Under the pieces are notes generated by a model that did not search any database, was not told where the DNA came from, and worked only from the letters and a program-made list of their open reading frames with translations. The translations under genes were made by a program, and so were the position numbers. Shown here piece by piece: positions 1-14,939 of a DNA stretch of 64,000 bases. Source of the stretch: Albula goreensis (Eukaryota; Chordata; Actinopteri; Albuliformes; Albulidae); assembly GCA_022829145.1 (NCBI GenBank), contig CM040763.1, positions 13,997,141-14,061,140 on the forward strand. The letters run 5' to 3'. Every line of letters begins with the position of its first letter. Position 1 is the stretch's first letter.

Positions 1-3000
1 CGGCGGCAAACATCAGACGATTCAAGATTACCCACCATTATCTCTTTAATTCTCTCTGCTTTCCCCCAAAAATTCCATCTTCTGATCTGCCCCCTTACTT
101 TTTGGGGCACGTTGAGGGACTACTGAGAGGTGCGCTTCCTTAATCCCACTATTATTGTGGCCTTAATTGGATTGGAAGCGGGGAGGTATGAAAAATAGCC
201 CTCTTTCACTTGCAGGGCTGTAGGAAAAGGGGCCAGGAGAAGAGAAGGGGGTTTCCTGAGAGAAAATCCACAGGGATTTGGGGGGATTTTAAGGTGACCC
301 AGCTGAAGACCTCCACTCTCTTGACATGTCCTTAAGCAGGTAATGTTCTCAATAAACAGTCTGTGTTCTCTGAATGCAAAAACACTAAGTGTGCGCACTG
401 AATGAAGGGCTGGGTCATGCTGCTGTGTGTGTTTTTTAGATATTAGTCTGTCTGTGTTTGGCATTTCGGTTCAGCCCATCAGACCCCAAGGGAAACATTT
501 AAAAAATTGCCCAGAATGCACATGTTCAGATTACAGCACAACATGCATTGCAGTGCATAAATAACTGTGTTTTCTAATAATAACAAAATGGTGAAAATGA
601 TTATAAAATAAAAATGGGCAAATGGACCAAGACCGAATTCCCCAGAGGGAGATGTCTTGAAAGGCAAGTTATATTCAGTAGGTCTCATTGAAGTTACCAT
701 TTTACTACCGAAACTACATTTTTTGTGAAGTTATCTGTTTGGAGGAAAAATGAAGTAAAATGCGAAACATTTAAAAATACTTTTCGATGTGATCTATGAT
801 GTGATTTATGATGACCAACCAAACTCTTTTGAAGGGTTCCTATGTTCTCAAAGAACAAATTCATCCAATACTGATTCTAACTGTTGGCCATTTTAAAACT
901 GTTTTCAAAAAACGATTGTACCAATGTACCGCTATAATTGCAGCTATTTGTGTCAATTAAAATTAGGAGTTAAAAAAACTGGCACATAAGTGTATGTAAT
1001 ATGCATATACTGGTCAGTATATATCAAGATTAAAATGACATTAGTCAGAGGTCAGTGCTCTTCCAGTAGCTCCAATACTGATGGCTATGTAGTTTGCAGG
1101 GGTGTGATTCAGACCTGTTCCATTTTTACTGCCACTGTGGCTTTGCTTCAGCTCAGCCATGCAGTGTGATTCACTGACCAGCTAGGGTTTACTGCAACCT
1201 ACAGCACTGCCAGTTTCACCAGTTACAATCACATCGCCACCTCATTTCATTTCTAAACAGAAGAAATCCATTCTCATAGGCACTGTTTAATTAAATGAAG
1301 AATAAACAATTATCTGTTTTTACATGATGAATCCATATATCGATATACAATTAATAGGCCGGTGTGTTTCTAAATGTCACAATGGTATTTGTTAGGTTTC
1401 TCCCAAGTACAAAGGCTTAAGAAACTCTCTAATCCTGTTTTCACCTAAAAAGCCGTCACAACTGACCGCTCAGAGTCCCCATGGATGTGCCACTCAAGCC
1501 AGACTGGGCGCTTCGTTAAACCCTGCACCCACAGCAGCACAGAGGGGAATCTGCCTTCTTCACACTCAAGTCAAACATATTGCACTGATTTCTGTGGTAA
1601 TGCAGGGGCCTAATTCTGCTCTTACCTGAACCTAGGGGACTAATGCTGCCTGACGTCTGTGCTCATAGAGCAGACACAGTTTTCTGAACTCCAGGAGGCT
1701 GCCTTAATGTCTGTGGCCATACTAGGGTTCCTCCAAAAGCAAGGCGCTGTTTCTCAAAACCATCATGCCAGATTCACAGAGTTTCAGGAAAGACTGACTG
1801 AATTCTCTCTGAATTTTAGGTCATATTCAATCTCGCACTGGCATAGTGTTATAAACTACTAATTAAGGTTGAAAACATATGATTAAATGGTATTACTGTG
1901 TAATAACATTAAAATACCAACAAAATTAGACCATTTACAATCATGTTATCCTGCATCAAGAATGAACTGGGCCATTTTAAAGACAATCCAACTTCTTATC
2001 AAAGCCTTTTAGGATCACAAGAGAGATTTAGGATTTCTTGGCAGGCTTTTGTAAGTGTGGTCCACATACTATTGAACTGAGTAATTTCTGACTGAACATT
2101 TTAAAAGGAAAACGAAAATGGCAGAAAAATGAGTAGCAGCTCCTACACATAAAAACAGGCTGACAATCCAAAGACAGAAAAAAGTCATGGCAGATTGAAT
2201 CAGGAGAAGCCTGACTATTACCTCATTAAAGAGGCAGGACAGAGGAAAATACGCCTACAAAATGAATACCTTCAAATCATTAGAGAACAGACTTAATATA
2301 TAACTAATCTTGCATTCAGTCAGCCTATTAAAAATACCATCCTTTTAATCATTCATGTTTTAATGAGGTGAGCGCTGCAAACAAAAAAAAAAAAACATAT
2401 TACTGAACAGAAATGTCAATTGATGGATGCATTTAACTGAACAGAAAAGGGTTTCGAACTTTTAATAAAAATATGGGCTATCGTATCTAGCAACTGTATC
2501 CTGGGTCTGAAAAAATATGAGCGATAGAGTTAGGGACCTGTTCTACAAAGGGAAGATGGAGGACAATGGTCAACCTTGAGTCTTAAAACGGCCACATCAA
2601 TCAGTCCACGGCCTCAACTTTTAGCCAAGAGTCAGCTCTGTGGCCAGAGGAATAAATAATGGGTGCAAAAATCAATCAGGGGAAGTGAAGCTTGGGATGT
2701 GTTCATCACTGGGTGGGTCAGTGCCTCAGGACGGCATGTGATGGGGCTGCTCCATAAACCCCCTTCCTCTGTGGACACTCCGCCATCTATGTCCAGCACA
2801 TCTCTCCTCCGGCCAGGTGGGGGCAGCAGTGAGCCTGGGATGAGTGCTTCTTTCAAAGGGGAAGTGAAGGGCGGGGGAGAAGGGGGGAACGTTAGGCAGC
2901 ATCAGACTAAGCTCTGACATCCGGTTGGAGTGTTTCCCCAGCGACAAACAAGCGGCAATCATCTTTCGCCTGACTTGGTGCTGATTAGTTTTCTTTCATG

Positions 3001-4574
3001 AAAATTTCATCTGCTCTGCTCCTCTACACACCATACCCCCACCACCACCCACGATTCTCCCTCTTGCTTTGCATTTCCGCAACAGCAAAATTGTGCTCGG
3101 CCAGCCCTGGGTCTGCAGAGGCAGCAGAAAAGGACAGAGAGGAAAAAAAAAAAAAAACAGCCCTGTGTTGCAGAAGATGAAACGCTTTTATACGCCTCGC
3201 TCCAACCAGGGTAAGAATGAAGGGTGTCTGCTGACAAAAGCAGTATTGATACTCTGCACTCAATGTACTCTTCTCTCACACTCACACAGTAGGGCCTGGG
3301 GATTTCGTGCTCTCTCTGAGATGCAGAACCTCTGCTTATCCTGCACCCCAATAAATGAAATGCACAAGCCCGGCCATGCAACAGACTCCTTCCTCGACTT
3401 TGAAGAGCAGAGTTCAGACGATAACGCAGACGCTCCTACCAACTGAATTCTATTATTGAATCATAATAAAAAAAAAGAGGGCTTATCAGACTACGGGATC
3501 GGTGACCTCATCCGCAGAGCTGTAGGATAACTCCAGTCATACATGTAAGACAGCGATGGTCTTGAGTGAATATATCAATGTTATTGATGTGGTTAGAGGA
3601 CAGATAAGGAAGAAAAAGGGCTCCGCGCCCAGCAGATTTTCACTGTATGGCAGGAGCGCGTGAAATCGGAGCCGTGTAGCACCAGGGCGCTGACCTGCCG
3701 CTACACTATACGTCTGCTCTGTGTAACTTTGCTAACACGGGCAGGGAAAGCTAAGCGGCCACTTACTCAGGGGAACCGAAACATTTACTCTGCTTCTTTG
3801 TTGCATGTTCTCATTTGAGGTTCTACATTGCATGGCAGAGTTTTTTTTAATGTGAATGAGTGAGATTTGTTCCTTTGAGGAGGTGAGAAAAAAGCACACA
3901 GGAAATGTAATGGAAACTTTGCCTGCACAGATCATTAGGACCAGACCGCGAAACAATGCAGCTCATCAGTCCCACTCTGGGAAATACATGAAAATAAAAT
4001 GAGAGGAAAACGGTAAAATATTCAAACGCAATTCCGTTTTTCAAACAAAACTAAATTGAAAGTGAAGATGGAGAATGCTCCATGATGGCTCTAATGATAA
4101 TGAATCAGTCCTCCGCTAGGAAACGTTTAATTTCTTCCAGGTGCTGTAATTGCGCTGTTGCTCCCTGCCTTGTGATGAGCAGGGTAGGGGAGGAAGACCA
4201 ACAGAGAGGAAGTGGGGAGAGGGGAGGGGCGTGGCTGGCCTCCATCCGTCAGCCAGGCCTCGTCACTGAGCGCCCCAGCGATTTATTGACCATCTCAGGA
4301 TGCACTCTGTCAATGCAGTTGGAAATATGAACGAAGGTCGTGTGGATACTCCTCCGCAGCTCATTGATAATGACATACCTGCATCAGACACCTACTAAGC
4401 CATGGTACACACTACTCAGGGCTAAGTGAAAAATCAATAGGCCCTTCACGGCTCCCTCCCCAATCGTCAGCTCAGTAGGAGGAGGTCGACCCTGATGGGA
4501 AAATTTGGCAGCTTCAGAATGATGGAACAACATGGAGTTCCCGGAAAATACCAACGCAGACACACACATATGCG

Positions 4575-4579
<5 letters not shown>

Positions 4580-4611
<32 letters not shown>
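4580..4611. repeat. (CA)n microsatellite
   Basis: About 16 CA units, preceded by a short GTGCGCG segment. Confidence 0.9.
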
Positions 4612-4615
<4 letters not shown>

Positions 4616-7600
4616 ACACATAGGCATTCCTCCCTCTTCTGTAGTAATTACGGGAGGTACTGTGCCACAGTTCTAGAAGCAGAACTTGAAGAGTGCAGCC
4701 AAGCCTTATAACTCAGCTAGCCGGGCTAGCAAATGCCAGGGAATCGACTGACAAGTTACACAGAACAGAGAGCCATAACTGTCATATTACACTGCTCCCT
4801 TTTCACCCCGACAAGGGTGTTATCACACAGGGCAAGCCCTGGAACACAGAGCATCAATATCGTTCAGTTAACCTGCCCTCATTCCTGCATTGTAAATGAC
4901 CAAAATGTAAAGACAATTGTAACTGGGAATTCACCATCATTGATAACTCTCAACACCCAGACAAAGAAAACATGTGCATTAATTTAAAATGTGCACAAAG
5001 TGCTCTCAGAATTTGACTTATTTTACCATTAAGTTTTGGCCTGACCTGCTTCCAAGATGTTAGTGGCAGCAGACAGTACAAAAGAAGTGCAGTATAACTG
5101 TAAGTACTCAATGCACAATTCAAGCTTAAAAAAAATCAAATATTCTGCCATGAAAAAAGCTTCTAGAAACTGCATATTGCTATGTGAGTGTGTTTGTCTG
5201 GCATGGACAGTACATTTCCACCGCACAATAGTTTCTGGCCAATTACAAAAGCCAATCACCTTTGAGAACATTCCCGCTCCCCAACCATAATCCTTTACAC
5301 ACACCGCACACAGCGCACAGTGCCAGGGAAGATGAAACATAATTCCACATGTAATGTGGAGACTGACAAACCGACCGAAAGCACCGCCGAGGCGGCCATC
5401 TTTGAACAGAGGCCGCGCACATCTGCTACATGACTTCATCAGATCTGCAGAGCAGATGCAAAGGTTCTGCCAGGCAATTAGTGCCACGGGGCGATTCCGG
5501 GGGGCCACCGCCTACAGCGCAAGCAGCTGGGCTCGGCGAGGCGGCCGGCGCTGGAGTGCAGGTGGAGGTTACGGTGAGGAGGACACATATTTTCAGAAAC
5601 CCTCTCCAGTTTCGCACAGATGAGAGCTGATGAGAGCACTGGCATGCCTCTTTTTTACTAACTCAAAAACAGGCCCTGTAAATCACGAAAAATCTATCAT
5701 AAAACTGGCAATGCCACCCATTCGAAATGTTCATGCTCCAAAATCCTATACGCCATTTTACACAAAAGTTTCAAACAAAAAGCTTGAGATGAAAAGCGGT
5801 TTGGGTTTTACTCTGATCTGACAGATTCAGTGCCTGTGTTTCAGTCCTAAGGCCCTGCACTATATCCAAAAAATAATGATTTATACCTTGTAGCCTTCTA
5901 GTAAGGATTACTTGGACAGTTACTCTGAAACTTAACTACAAAAATGCAATGTAAATAAAAATGTGTTTCTGGGAGCAACAAAAGCCATGCTTAAAATAAA
6001 TGCCAATTTATTGATCGTTATTTAACTGACCACAATTTTCAGTGAACAAAAACCCAGTCATTAAAATAACAACTGGGGTATCAACACGCTGTATGGAGAA
6101 GAAGAATTCAGGGACTGGTCCTTTTTAATGAGGATCCACATCTACAAATAAGAAAATTAATAACTTAACAGAGGAAATATCAATATAATGGAAGTGAACT
6201 TTGATAACACACTGTGAAGGTAAGTGATAGCCATCCACCAGGCCAATTATTCTCTTTCTAATGTTTTCTCCATTCACCAGCTATGAGATGCAAACAGAAA
6301 CACACCCTCAGCTGGCTCAGAGTAGCACAACAGAAGCCAATTAATAAGCATCAGTCAAAGAGTCCAAAATCAGTGGCAAGATGTCTGTAATTCCCCAAAC
6401 ATAGGAAATCCCTTGTAATGAAAACAGACCCTCACTTTGTTGCTCTTATCTGTCAGTAAGATTGGATTTCCTATTATTTCAAATGCAGTACAAACATGAA
6501 TCTACCTTACAACCATTCCTCATTGCGATCTCTTATTTTTTCATTGATTTATCGACTGTAGCAAAATAGCAACGTCTGTACTCATGAACTCATTTCAAAA
6601 GACTGGTTAAACCAAAGTCAGGTTAGAAGAGAGGAGATAAATACTCTGGTGTATTAGAGTTCTGTATGTTAATCTTGATGTTTTTAAGACACAGCTGTTT
6701 TAATGTGTGACATGTAACCTAACTAAGAGCAGTTAAAAAATGTCAGTCTGTAAACAAGACAGTATGTATTTAATTGGTTGTATTACAATAGGTGCATTTA
6801 AAAGTTATTGTTTTGATGTTGGTGTGGCACTTAACATGTCATGGTTTTGACATAATGAAGACTACCCTTGGTTATGACACGGGTAACATTCTACTGTCTG
6901 CATCTTGTCTAACCGTTTGGTATTCACTTTTGTACTTTTCACAGGATAATAGTGTCTTTTAAATGCCTAAATTAAGTTCAATATAAAACACAACAACACA
7001 AAACTTTTGTTATATGTTAAATTGCTGTGTAGAAAAAAAATAAATGCAATGATAATTTTTAAGCACTGAGCTCTCACTACAGAATACTGCAGAATCATTG
7101 CATGACATGGTAATTCCTTCTCTTCGTCTTTGGTTTCTCGGCAAAAACAAGCACTGGCTGTTAGCTGGGAGCATGACAAATCCCCCCTAAAAAAAGGCCA
7201 AGCGTAGTCTGGGGGAACGGTGGAAGCGAGGTGATAATAAATGGCAGCTTTTAGAGGCCTTTGCCTGCGTCTCTCCCTGAGGAGTGGAGCAGGCTGGGTC
7301 TGCCGGTAGGGTTTATCAGACATGGACACTGTCCAGCCCCGTCCGCGCAATCGCTGAGAGGGATTCCCACAGACACAGATCAAAGCTGGCTCTCCGCAAA
7401 GCCCTCCCGGCACTACCCCCCCCCCCACCAAACCCAAAACCTCGACTCCTATTCAATACTAAAAAAAAGGCTCTTTAGGATCCGCAGATAATGCACAATG
7501 TTTTGATTAATGAAAGAAAATGGAGGAGAAACGTCAGCGATGCTCGCAGGGTCCTATGGGGCTCCTCAGGCTGTTTACTACATTATCTGTAGTTCACCTA

Positions 7601-10600
7601 CTGTTCGCTTTTTGGTGCTCCATTTCAAAAAAGCACCTAGTTTAGCTAACATGTAAGATGTGTATCTATCTGGCATGCTTGCTGTTATTTGTGTGCTTTT
7701 ATGGAGAAGTATCTGAAAATGAGTCAGTGTGTATGTGGAAGGAAAAACGCATACTTTATGGAAGCATCGCACACAAACAGTTTCCCCTGGGTTTTATCTG
7801 CGGAACAGAATGCAACTGAAAGCACATATGATTTGTGTACAGGGTTTCTGTCCGGTTTTCTGGACATCAGATCCATTAAAAGGCATTCAGGAACGGCACT
7901 CAGCAGGCAATACTTCAATGACGAATCATCCTTTATTACCCCGAACTGCTCTGAACCAGGGCTGAGTAATGCAGGGCATGAAACTAATGAGACAGGCCAC
8001 CTCCTCACAAACACAGGAGAGCTCCAGCAGTGCCCTCATGCCAGTTCATCTGCGGCACGGTAATGTGAATTAAAACAAACTGAAGACTACTGAATTTCTT
8101 CAGTACAACATCCAGGAATACAAAAATATATACCCTGATGTTCATGACTTAGTGTGCTTATTCAGAGCGAAGACCCGCTAAAGTATTATGGAAGTAAAAG
8201 AAATGAAAAAATTCCTGCCTAAAGCTGACCAGAAATGAGCTCTACCCGAGTCTGTGGAATTAGTTTAAAGCTTAACATCTATTAAAACTCTATTAATCTT
8301 TAATAGCTCCCATCTGATGAAGCCCATCTATTCTATTTGAGAACCACTAAATGTATGACTAATACATTTGCACATTAACAAAGTGCAGACAAGAATGCAA
8401 GTATTCCACAGGTTGCTGTTCACGTAATAAACAGTACACACTATTAATATCCATCAAAGAGAATGTAGTTTTCAGCACTGACTTTATTTCCCTCGGAGCT
8501 GCATGTTAGGTTATTAACTCAAAGCCATCTTGACAGAGAAGTGAGTTAGAGATCAGAAAGGCGAGCAGAAAGCTCAACCCACGCTAATGTCAACCAAAAG
8601 TATCAAGATTGCTGGTTACTTGACTGTTCCCTATCCAAGTGAAGCAGATGATTTGCAGAAGCTGCCCAGAAGAAGCTTAATTCCTTTCAGAGAGAGAGAA
8701 GAAAAGATAACTTTGGAAGTTTTTATATGTCAGAATGAATGTACTAATCACCACTAATACATTTTAAATGTTCACATTTGTTGATTCCGTTGTAATTGCA
8801 AGCCTCTTACTAGATTAAACAGATTTTGTTTTAAATAAAAATACACAAATCAAATGTGGGTAAACCTACTGGAACTACATGAGAGGTCTTACACTCCTCC
8901 TTGGTAACCCGGTCATTTCAAACTCACTATGAACAGTTGTATGGAATTCATAGAGAATTAGCAGGTACTCAGATCTACAGGCTGGAGGTGGAATGTGTCC
9001 CTGCTTTGCCTTATGACTGAGTTGGGCAAAGGGTGTTCCCTGCATCATCAAACAATGGCATGTCCTCCGGTCCATCAGACACCTAAAACCCACTGGCCCA
9101 GGAACTGAACAGCGCAGCTGGCAGACTGTACAATGAGCTGGTTGTGAGTCAGTTCCTATCATTTGACAGACAACATTGTGTCAGTTAGGGACAGGTCTAC
9201 AGTTACTATTGGGTATCTCAAATCTGGAAAAAATGGAGTAAATAAAGTTTTTTTTTTTAAGTCAGCAGTAGTTTAAATAGGGCAAAGCTGGACACAGCAG
9301 GATCTACCTAGGCCTCATTTCCTAAAAACAGTGAGCTTCAGGCTGAACAAGCTCTTGCAATCTATCATAGCAAAGGACTTAAGATTCCCATGAATGCTAC
9401 CTAGAACTATTCATACAAAATGACCCACACACTGGAACACTGCATAAGGAGATACAGCCATTGCTCCCTCCTTTCATTCTTGAAAGCCAAGACATGCAGC
9501 TAACATAATCATATTTAAACTTTTTTGCTTTTAATATAGAGAAGAGTCTACATTATTGTAACGCATATCTGAACTAAAACTAGAATAAATATTTATAAAT
9601 AATACATAAGTCAAATATATATTTTTGTGTGACTGTATTGTAAATAATTGAGTATAATGGCCCTCATTGCTAGTAGTAAATAGTGTTTCCCTCAATGTTG
9701 GTTTTGCCTAATATGTAAAACAACGTATGTTATAGATGTGTGTCCTACAATATGTAAAATTAAATTAGAGCATACTTTGAAAGAGTTTTGAACGAATTGT
9801 GTCTTAAAATGTGTTTTTTTATTATGTGCAGTTATAAAGTATTCTATATGCACTGTTTGGTACAGATGGTTTAACCTGAGTTTTGCAGACATGGTTTCTG
9901 GGAGACAGCAACTAGGGAACACAAACTACATTTCTTTACCTTTACGATGCACATTGTTTTGCTGCAAGTGTTCTGGATCACTCATAAATCAACGAAAATT
10001 TAATGTGCTGTGTAAGTTACAAAGGTTTTGGGAAACACCTAAGTAGTGACATCTGCATTGTACGAGTGAACTAACAATGAATAATCTGCAACAATGTTCA
10101 CTGCTTCTTTTCAGAATAAAGGCTGAGAGTTTTGTTTTGATCTTGATAGCAAACTCTCATGCACCAACTGATACATCACATGACACAACGAAAGGATTCA
10201 ATAGACACCTATATTTATCATGCGTAGCATACAATTACAGGGTAGGTTATCCTGTCCATTTTTAAAATAAGTAAAGAGCCACAATAAAACCACTGTTAGA
10301 AAAGAATTCAATAAACAAATAGTGTGCTAGAACACATTCACATATGCTGATAATTGAATGAGGTAAAATATTTCACAATGCACCTCTAAGATATAAATAT
10401 TCTATTTTTTTAATCAAAATGTTTGCATTTCCATTTAAAACTGAGGAGTTTCCTCAGTAAACGTATGACCTAGCAGGCCACACTTTCACTTGCTGAATAC
10501 TCTTACTTTATATAAATAATGGTGAGTTTGCATGCACTGTATCTTTAAAACCTCCAGACACCATTTAGGTCCTAAGACATCACCCACTGAACAACCATTA

Positions 10601-11631
10601 AGAGGACAGATGAGAAAAGTGAGATTAAAAGAAAAATACAGACTGGAGAGAGAATACAGTATTGCAGTATTTCATTATATTTGGACATTTATAACATCTT
10701 TCAGGGCACACTAATCTCTTTGGACTTGTGCTTTTGACATTAGACATACACAGTAAAAAATACCTTGACTGAAAAAAAATACTGAACACCATAAACAGTT
10801 ACTGGGTTTCATCATATGATTCATGAGAAAAGAATGCTAAATTTTAACAGTTCAACATTTTTTTACACTCGGATTATAAATCTAGCTGCTGAATATAGCC
10901 AATGTCAGGGGTGCTGCGCACACAGCAAGCTTTTCTGTCTGAGTCAGTGTTATAACATAAAACTTGTTCCTACAGATATGTTATTTAGTCCTATATTCAG
11001 TCCTCTTCAATACCAGCAGAGACTGAATGTATGTTTGTGAAAAGAGAGACCAGTCTATTACAGTCAGAATATGCTGCTGTTTACATGGATCTGTTGATTG
11101 AATCTTTTGATTTCTCTTGAATTTTGTATTGTAAAATGATCCGATGTCGGATAAAATCTTACTGATTTTCAGTCATCTCTGAATATTTTTATGGATTCAT
11201 CTTTAGACCAGGGGTCAGACAGAACAAAACTGCTATATCCTTAACCTCCAAATTTTGGAATGAGTCAACTGAAAACTTTGTATAGCAGTGATAACACTTT
11301 CAATAGTTTAATTAATTTATAGGTTGCTGTAGCCAGAAAAACAAACCAACCTGAAAACACACTAAACTGCGACACAAACTGACCATTCTTTCATGAACAA
11401 GCAACTATAAAACATCTTAACTATTCTACCTGAGATATTCACACCCAGTTGAAAATGATAAAGAAATAAGAAGGGAGGATAAAAATATTGTCAAATAAGA
11501 CGGAATAATGCGTGCACTGTACTCCGGTCCCAGCTACACCTGATGCTCTGCTCTCTCTGTGCTTGTTATCTGTCTGCTGTTGTGTAACTGGAGAGGCACT
11601 GCTGCAACTGTCAAGAGTGATGTATTACATC

Positions 11632-11633
<2 letters not shown>

Positions 11634-11667
<34 letters not shown>

Positions 11668-11884
11668 CACACACACACACCCACACACACACATATAAAC
11701 ATGAGCATGCACACACAAATACGCACACACACATATACGCGCGCGCGCACACACACATGTACATGCACAAACACAAACAACCAAATGAACATGCACACAC
11801 GCACGCACACACGCACGCACACACACAAAAACACACACGCACTCGCTCACGCACATATACACACACACACATTCATGCACACAG
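11634..11884. repeat. Complex CA-rich simple repeat array
   Basis: This is an interrupted array of CA units with GCGC, ACGC and ATAC variants, about 250 bases long. The alternating purine-pyrimidine sequence includes a GCGCGCGC core near 11740, which favours Z-DNA. All open frames across it are Thr/His or Val/Cys repeat artefacts. Confidence 0.9.
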
Positions 11885-13930
11885 AGCACAACACAAAAAC
11901 AATGCCACAGTCATAACTACACTATCAATAATTATGATATGTATAGTTAAGATATATAAATTATAGAAGATGGGTGTGTGTCCCGATACACATGTGACAG
12001 TCTATGCATATGGATGCATGTGCCTGTATGTGTGTGGACGTGTGTAAGGGTGTGTGTGTGCATACAGAATGTGTCCTGTAGTTGGTCCTGTTCACAGAGG
12101 GGTATGGGTGGAAGAGGCTGCCATGATTACTGGTGCATCAGCAACCATGCGATTAAAAATAGTAAAGGTTACCCTCAACCAAACCTAACTCACTCAAAAA
12201 CGGTCTCATTTCAAATTACTTCCTTAATTTAATTTTTTTTACATAAATAGAAAGCAGACAAAAGAAAAAAAAGGATGTCAAAAAAACAGTCCTTCAATAT
12301 TTCTACCCTAATGTACACAGAATTAGACCTGCCATTCTCAGCCACATTAGGAGCCGTGTAAGAGCCCGTCTCTGCATGGAAAACCAGAGAGAAATACTGC
12401 ACGCACCACTAAATCATTTGCTGTGCGCTTCCCTGCAGCACTTTGAGATTCATCACCAGTGCAAAAATGTATGGAAATGACAGGCAATGGGCATTAGCCA
12501 TTTTCCCATACTGTACTTCTATAAAAGGAAGCGTGTTTATCTCTCACTACCCCTCCACACCCCCTCCGCTCTCAATGTTGAGTGCAACATTGAGAAAGTT
12601 AAAGACAAGAGGACCATTCCAAACATGCAATGCCATTTGAGTTTCATTCAGTCCGAATTGCCATGTGGATTACAACACTACCCCCACAGGCAGACTTTAA
12701 ACAACATCAACAGTGAAGACAGACAGCACCTCAGACACAACACATTCTGCGTAATAAAATAACCATAGACAAATTTATTCTAGTACAGAAACTTGTTATA
12801 TTCTGTAAACAGTTCAAATAGAACTAAGCTGGGGACTGTGTGTGTGTTGTATGTTGTATCTGCTAATCACAAACATCCAAATATCTAATTCTGAACTACT
12901 CTCTGAACAAAAAAAATTCAGGTTGGAGTACCTCAGGTTTTCAAGACCTCTACAGCCATTGTAATTCAAAAATATTTTGTAAAATTATTTCCATGAAATC
13001 CTTCACAATTCTGACCATTTCTTTGTGCGAAACCTTCTTCACTTTGACTTACCCCTATTTACTCATACAAAAGACTACATTCACTATATTATGAATACAA
13101 CCATTACCAGTGCAACAAGGGTGATTATTTACTTAAATTTTACAACTTTTTATTGTTTACATTAATTTCACATCGTATCAAAATTGCCATGAAGCTGTCA
13201 TACCGCTATACACCAACTAACAAATATCGTCTATTTAATGTTGTTCATTCCAATATCTGATATAATAGTTTTTAAAAAAACATACTTTTCAAAGGGGGTA
13301 GTTATTGTCCTATACACTAAAAAACTTCGTTCTTTAGTTGTGAGAAGTGTCCTACAAACTCCTTAGTAACTTCATTGTCATACACGTGCCTTCTTCCACA
13401 GAAAACCGGGTAAAACGAACGGCCTTAGAGTAAGCGGATTCGTTGACTTGTTATAATCTAACGATTTCAATCGAATCTCAACTATTTAAGTTTATCAACG
13501 GTCCATACTTGATAACGTGGTAGTTGGTTCTAAAGTCAACACAAAGGTGAAACGAACTTTCGCTCACAGACTAGATTCCGGTGTTAAATATGCAGTTATA
13601 ACTTCTGCACGTGAGAAACTTCAATTTTATAAATAGAAGCTTACTTTTTAGGTAAATGCAATCCGTTACATATACGATGTCTATTACTAATTTGAATAAT
13701 TACGTATTAATGCATTCATATCCTGAGTCAACAACTAAATTGTCCTAAAAGGAATATTTTGATAGTTCCGAATGCAAATGAAGTCGTTCATATCATTAGG
13801 CTATACAAAATAAGTCGGATATCGTCCTAATATAGGTGATCATTATTAGGATAAAAATAAAGATGGAAGCATGAGCGAGATTTGCACTAAAAATAGCAAT
13901 CAGAAATCAAGATTGCTGCGCTTCCGAGAG

Positions 13931-13965
13931 AATTGCACCTCGTGGAATTTGAACAAGGTGCAATT
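13931..13965. repeat. Perfect 10-bp inverted repeat
   Basis: Arms AATTGCACCT (13931-13940) and AGGTGCAATT (13956-13965) flank a 15-base spacer. It lies in the CpG-retaining flank of mab21l2. AGGTG/CACCT are E-box-like (ZEB/Snail-type) cores, here in inverted pair. Confidence 0.8.
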
Positions 13966-14840
13966 GTGATAAGATTAAATAGGTACCAATATCCCTATAT
14001 CCGTACAAAATAAAATGAAAGTACTGTTAATCCTTCAAAAGCTTTGGTAGATGCAAATTGGTGTATGTGCTTTAAGGACTATTTATTTTAGTATGTTAAA
14101 ATCGGACTAAAGTACCCTGTGCACTCCATAGACCTAAGTTTCAAAAACTGAGAAATAACCATAATATCAATTCATTTTTCATTTTGATATATGAATATCA
14201 CATAATATGCACGGGAAATATGAACATACAGCAAATCATTTTTATAAATAAACAAAATCACAAATAAGACATTAGTTTACAACATGAATAAGTTCTCATC
14301 TTCACCAACACGCTGAGAGAAATTGTCAAAAAAACCTTTTACACGTCCTCCTTGTGGCATATAGGCCTAATTAGTCAGCATAATTTAACTGAAATGAAAG
14401 GAAGTACCAAATAATTATGCAGCAATCATTATACAATCCGTTTCAGATAATAAACATACGCCTAATACTTACTTAATATTAACTTAAATAACGGCCATTA
14501 TCATCTTATGAAAGTAAAAACTGAGTTGGTCACTAAAAAAAACAGCACATTTGACGAAACGAATGATTCCCAGTCGGAATTTACTCGTAACTATTTAGCC
14601 ACATCCGTAGAATTGTGTTCACAGCTTACATACATGAAATGATCAAATATTCCAAATTAATTCCCATAATGGAAAGAAAGCTTAATTTGGTAGTGCCTGA
14701 AAATACTGTTATAAACCAGACGTTTCTATGTTTATGCTGTTATTAAAAATTCTTAACCTGCAAGATATTCAGATATGCAAATGTTGTTTGAGATTTTCCG
14801 TTCTTGCCCTTAAGGCACACCAATGTTTTTCTTTGTTCTT

Positions 14841-14882
14841 CAAAATGAAGCTCAGAAACGACAAAATGAAGCTCAGAAACGA
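14841..14882. repeat. 21-bp tandem duplication upstream of mab21l2
   Basis: Two perfect 21-base copies (each starting CAAAATGAAGCTCAG) lie about 640 bases before the mab21l2 ATG. They are identical, so the duplication is recent or a correction or assembly artefact. Confidence 0.9.
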
Positions 14883-14939
14883 CTCAAACTATGTAAAAGA
14901 TAAATGCACAGATGTTTCAGATGGTAGGTAGACAGACCA

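Larger units (their letters stand above)
1..13299 (-). other. lrba: lrba intron, left part (no gene seen)
   Basis: This is AT-rich intron downstream of the PH-start exon. I see no exon of lrba and no nested gene. It contains a CA microsatellite at 4580-4611 and a complex CA/GC array at 11634-11884. A few blocks are less AT-rich and resemble conserved non-coding sequence (around 2550-3460, 5340-5640, 7180-7560 and 12300-12440). The longest open frames here (for example 159 codons at 5029-5508, minus strand) have no recognisable protein features and no splice or promoter context, and are treated as chance. Confidence 0.7.
13300..14939. other. CpG-retaining 5' flank of mab21l2 (within lrba intron)
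   Basis: This stretch is AT-rich and non-coding but unusually rich in CpG for the window (for example five CpGs in 13381-13440). It holds a perfect 10-base inverted repeat at 13931-13965 and a 21-base tandem duplication at 14841-14882. It probably forms part of an unmethylated regulatory domain around mab21l2 (inference). No reading frame here looks coding. Confidence 0.5.

Noticed and set aside
5029..5508. 159-codon minus-strand open frame
   Set aside because: It has no recognisable domain, an odd composition, and no promoter or splice context. It is within the range expected by chance in a window this size.
11512..11966. Thr/His-repeat and Val/Cys-repeat open frames
   Set aside because: They are translations of the CA-rich simple-repeat array. 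The same applies to similar frames at 23.0, 32.4 and 45.8 kb.
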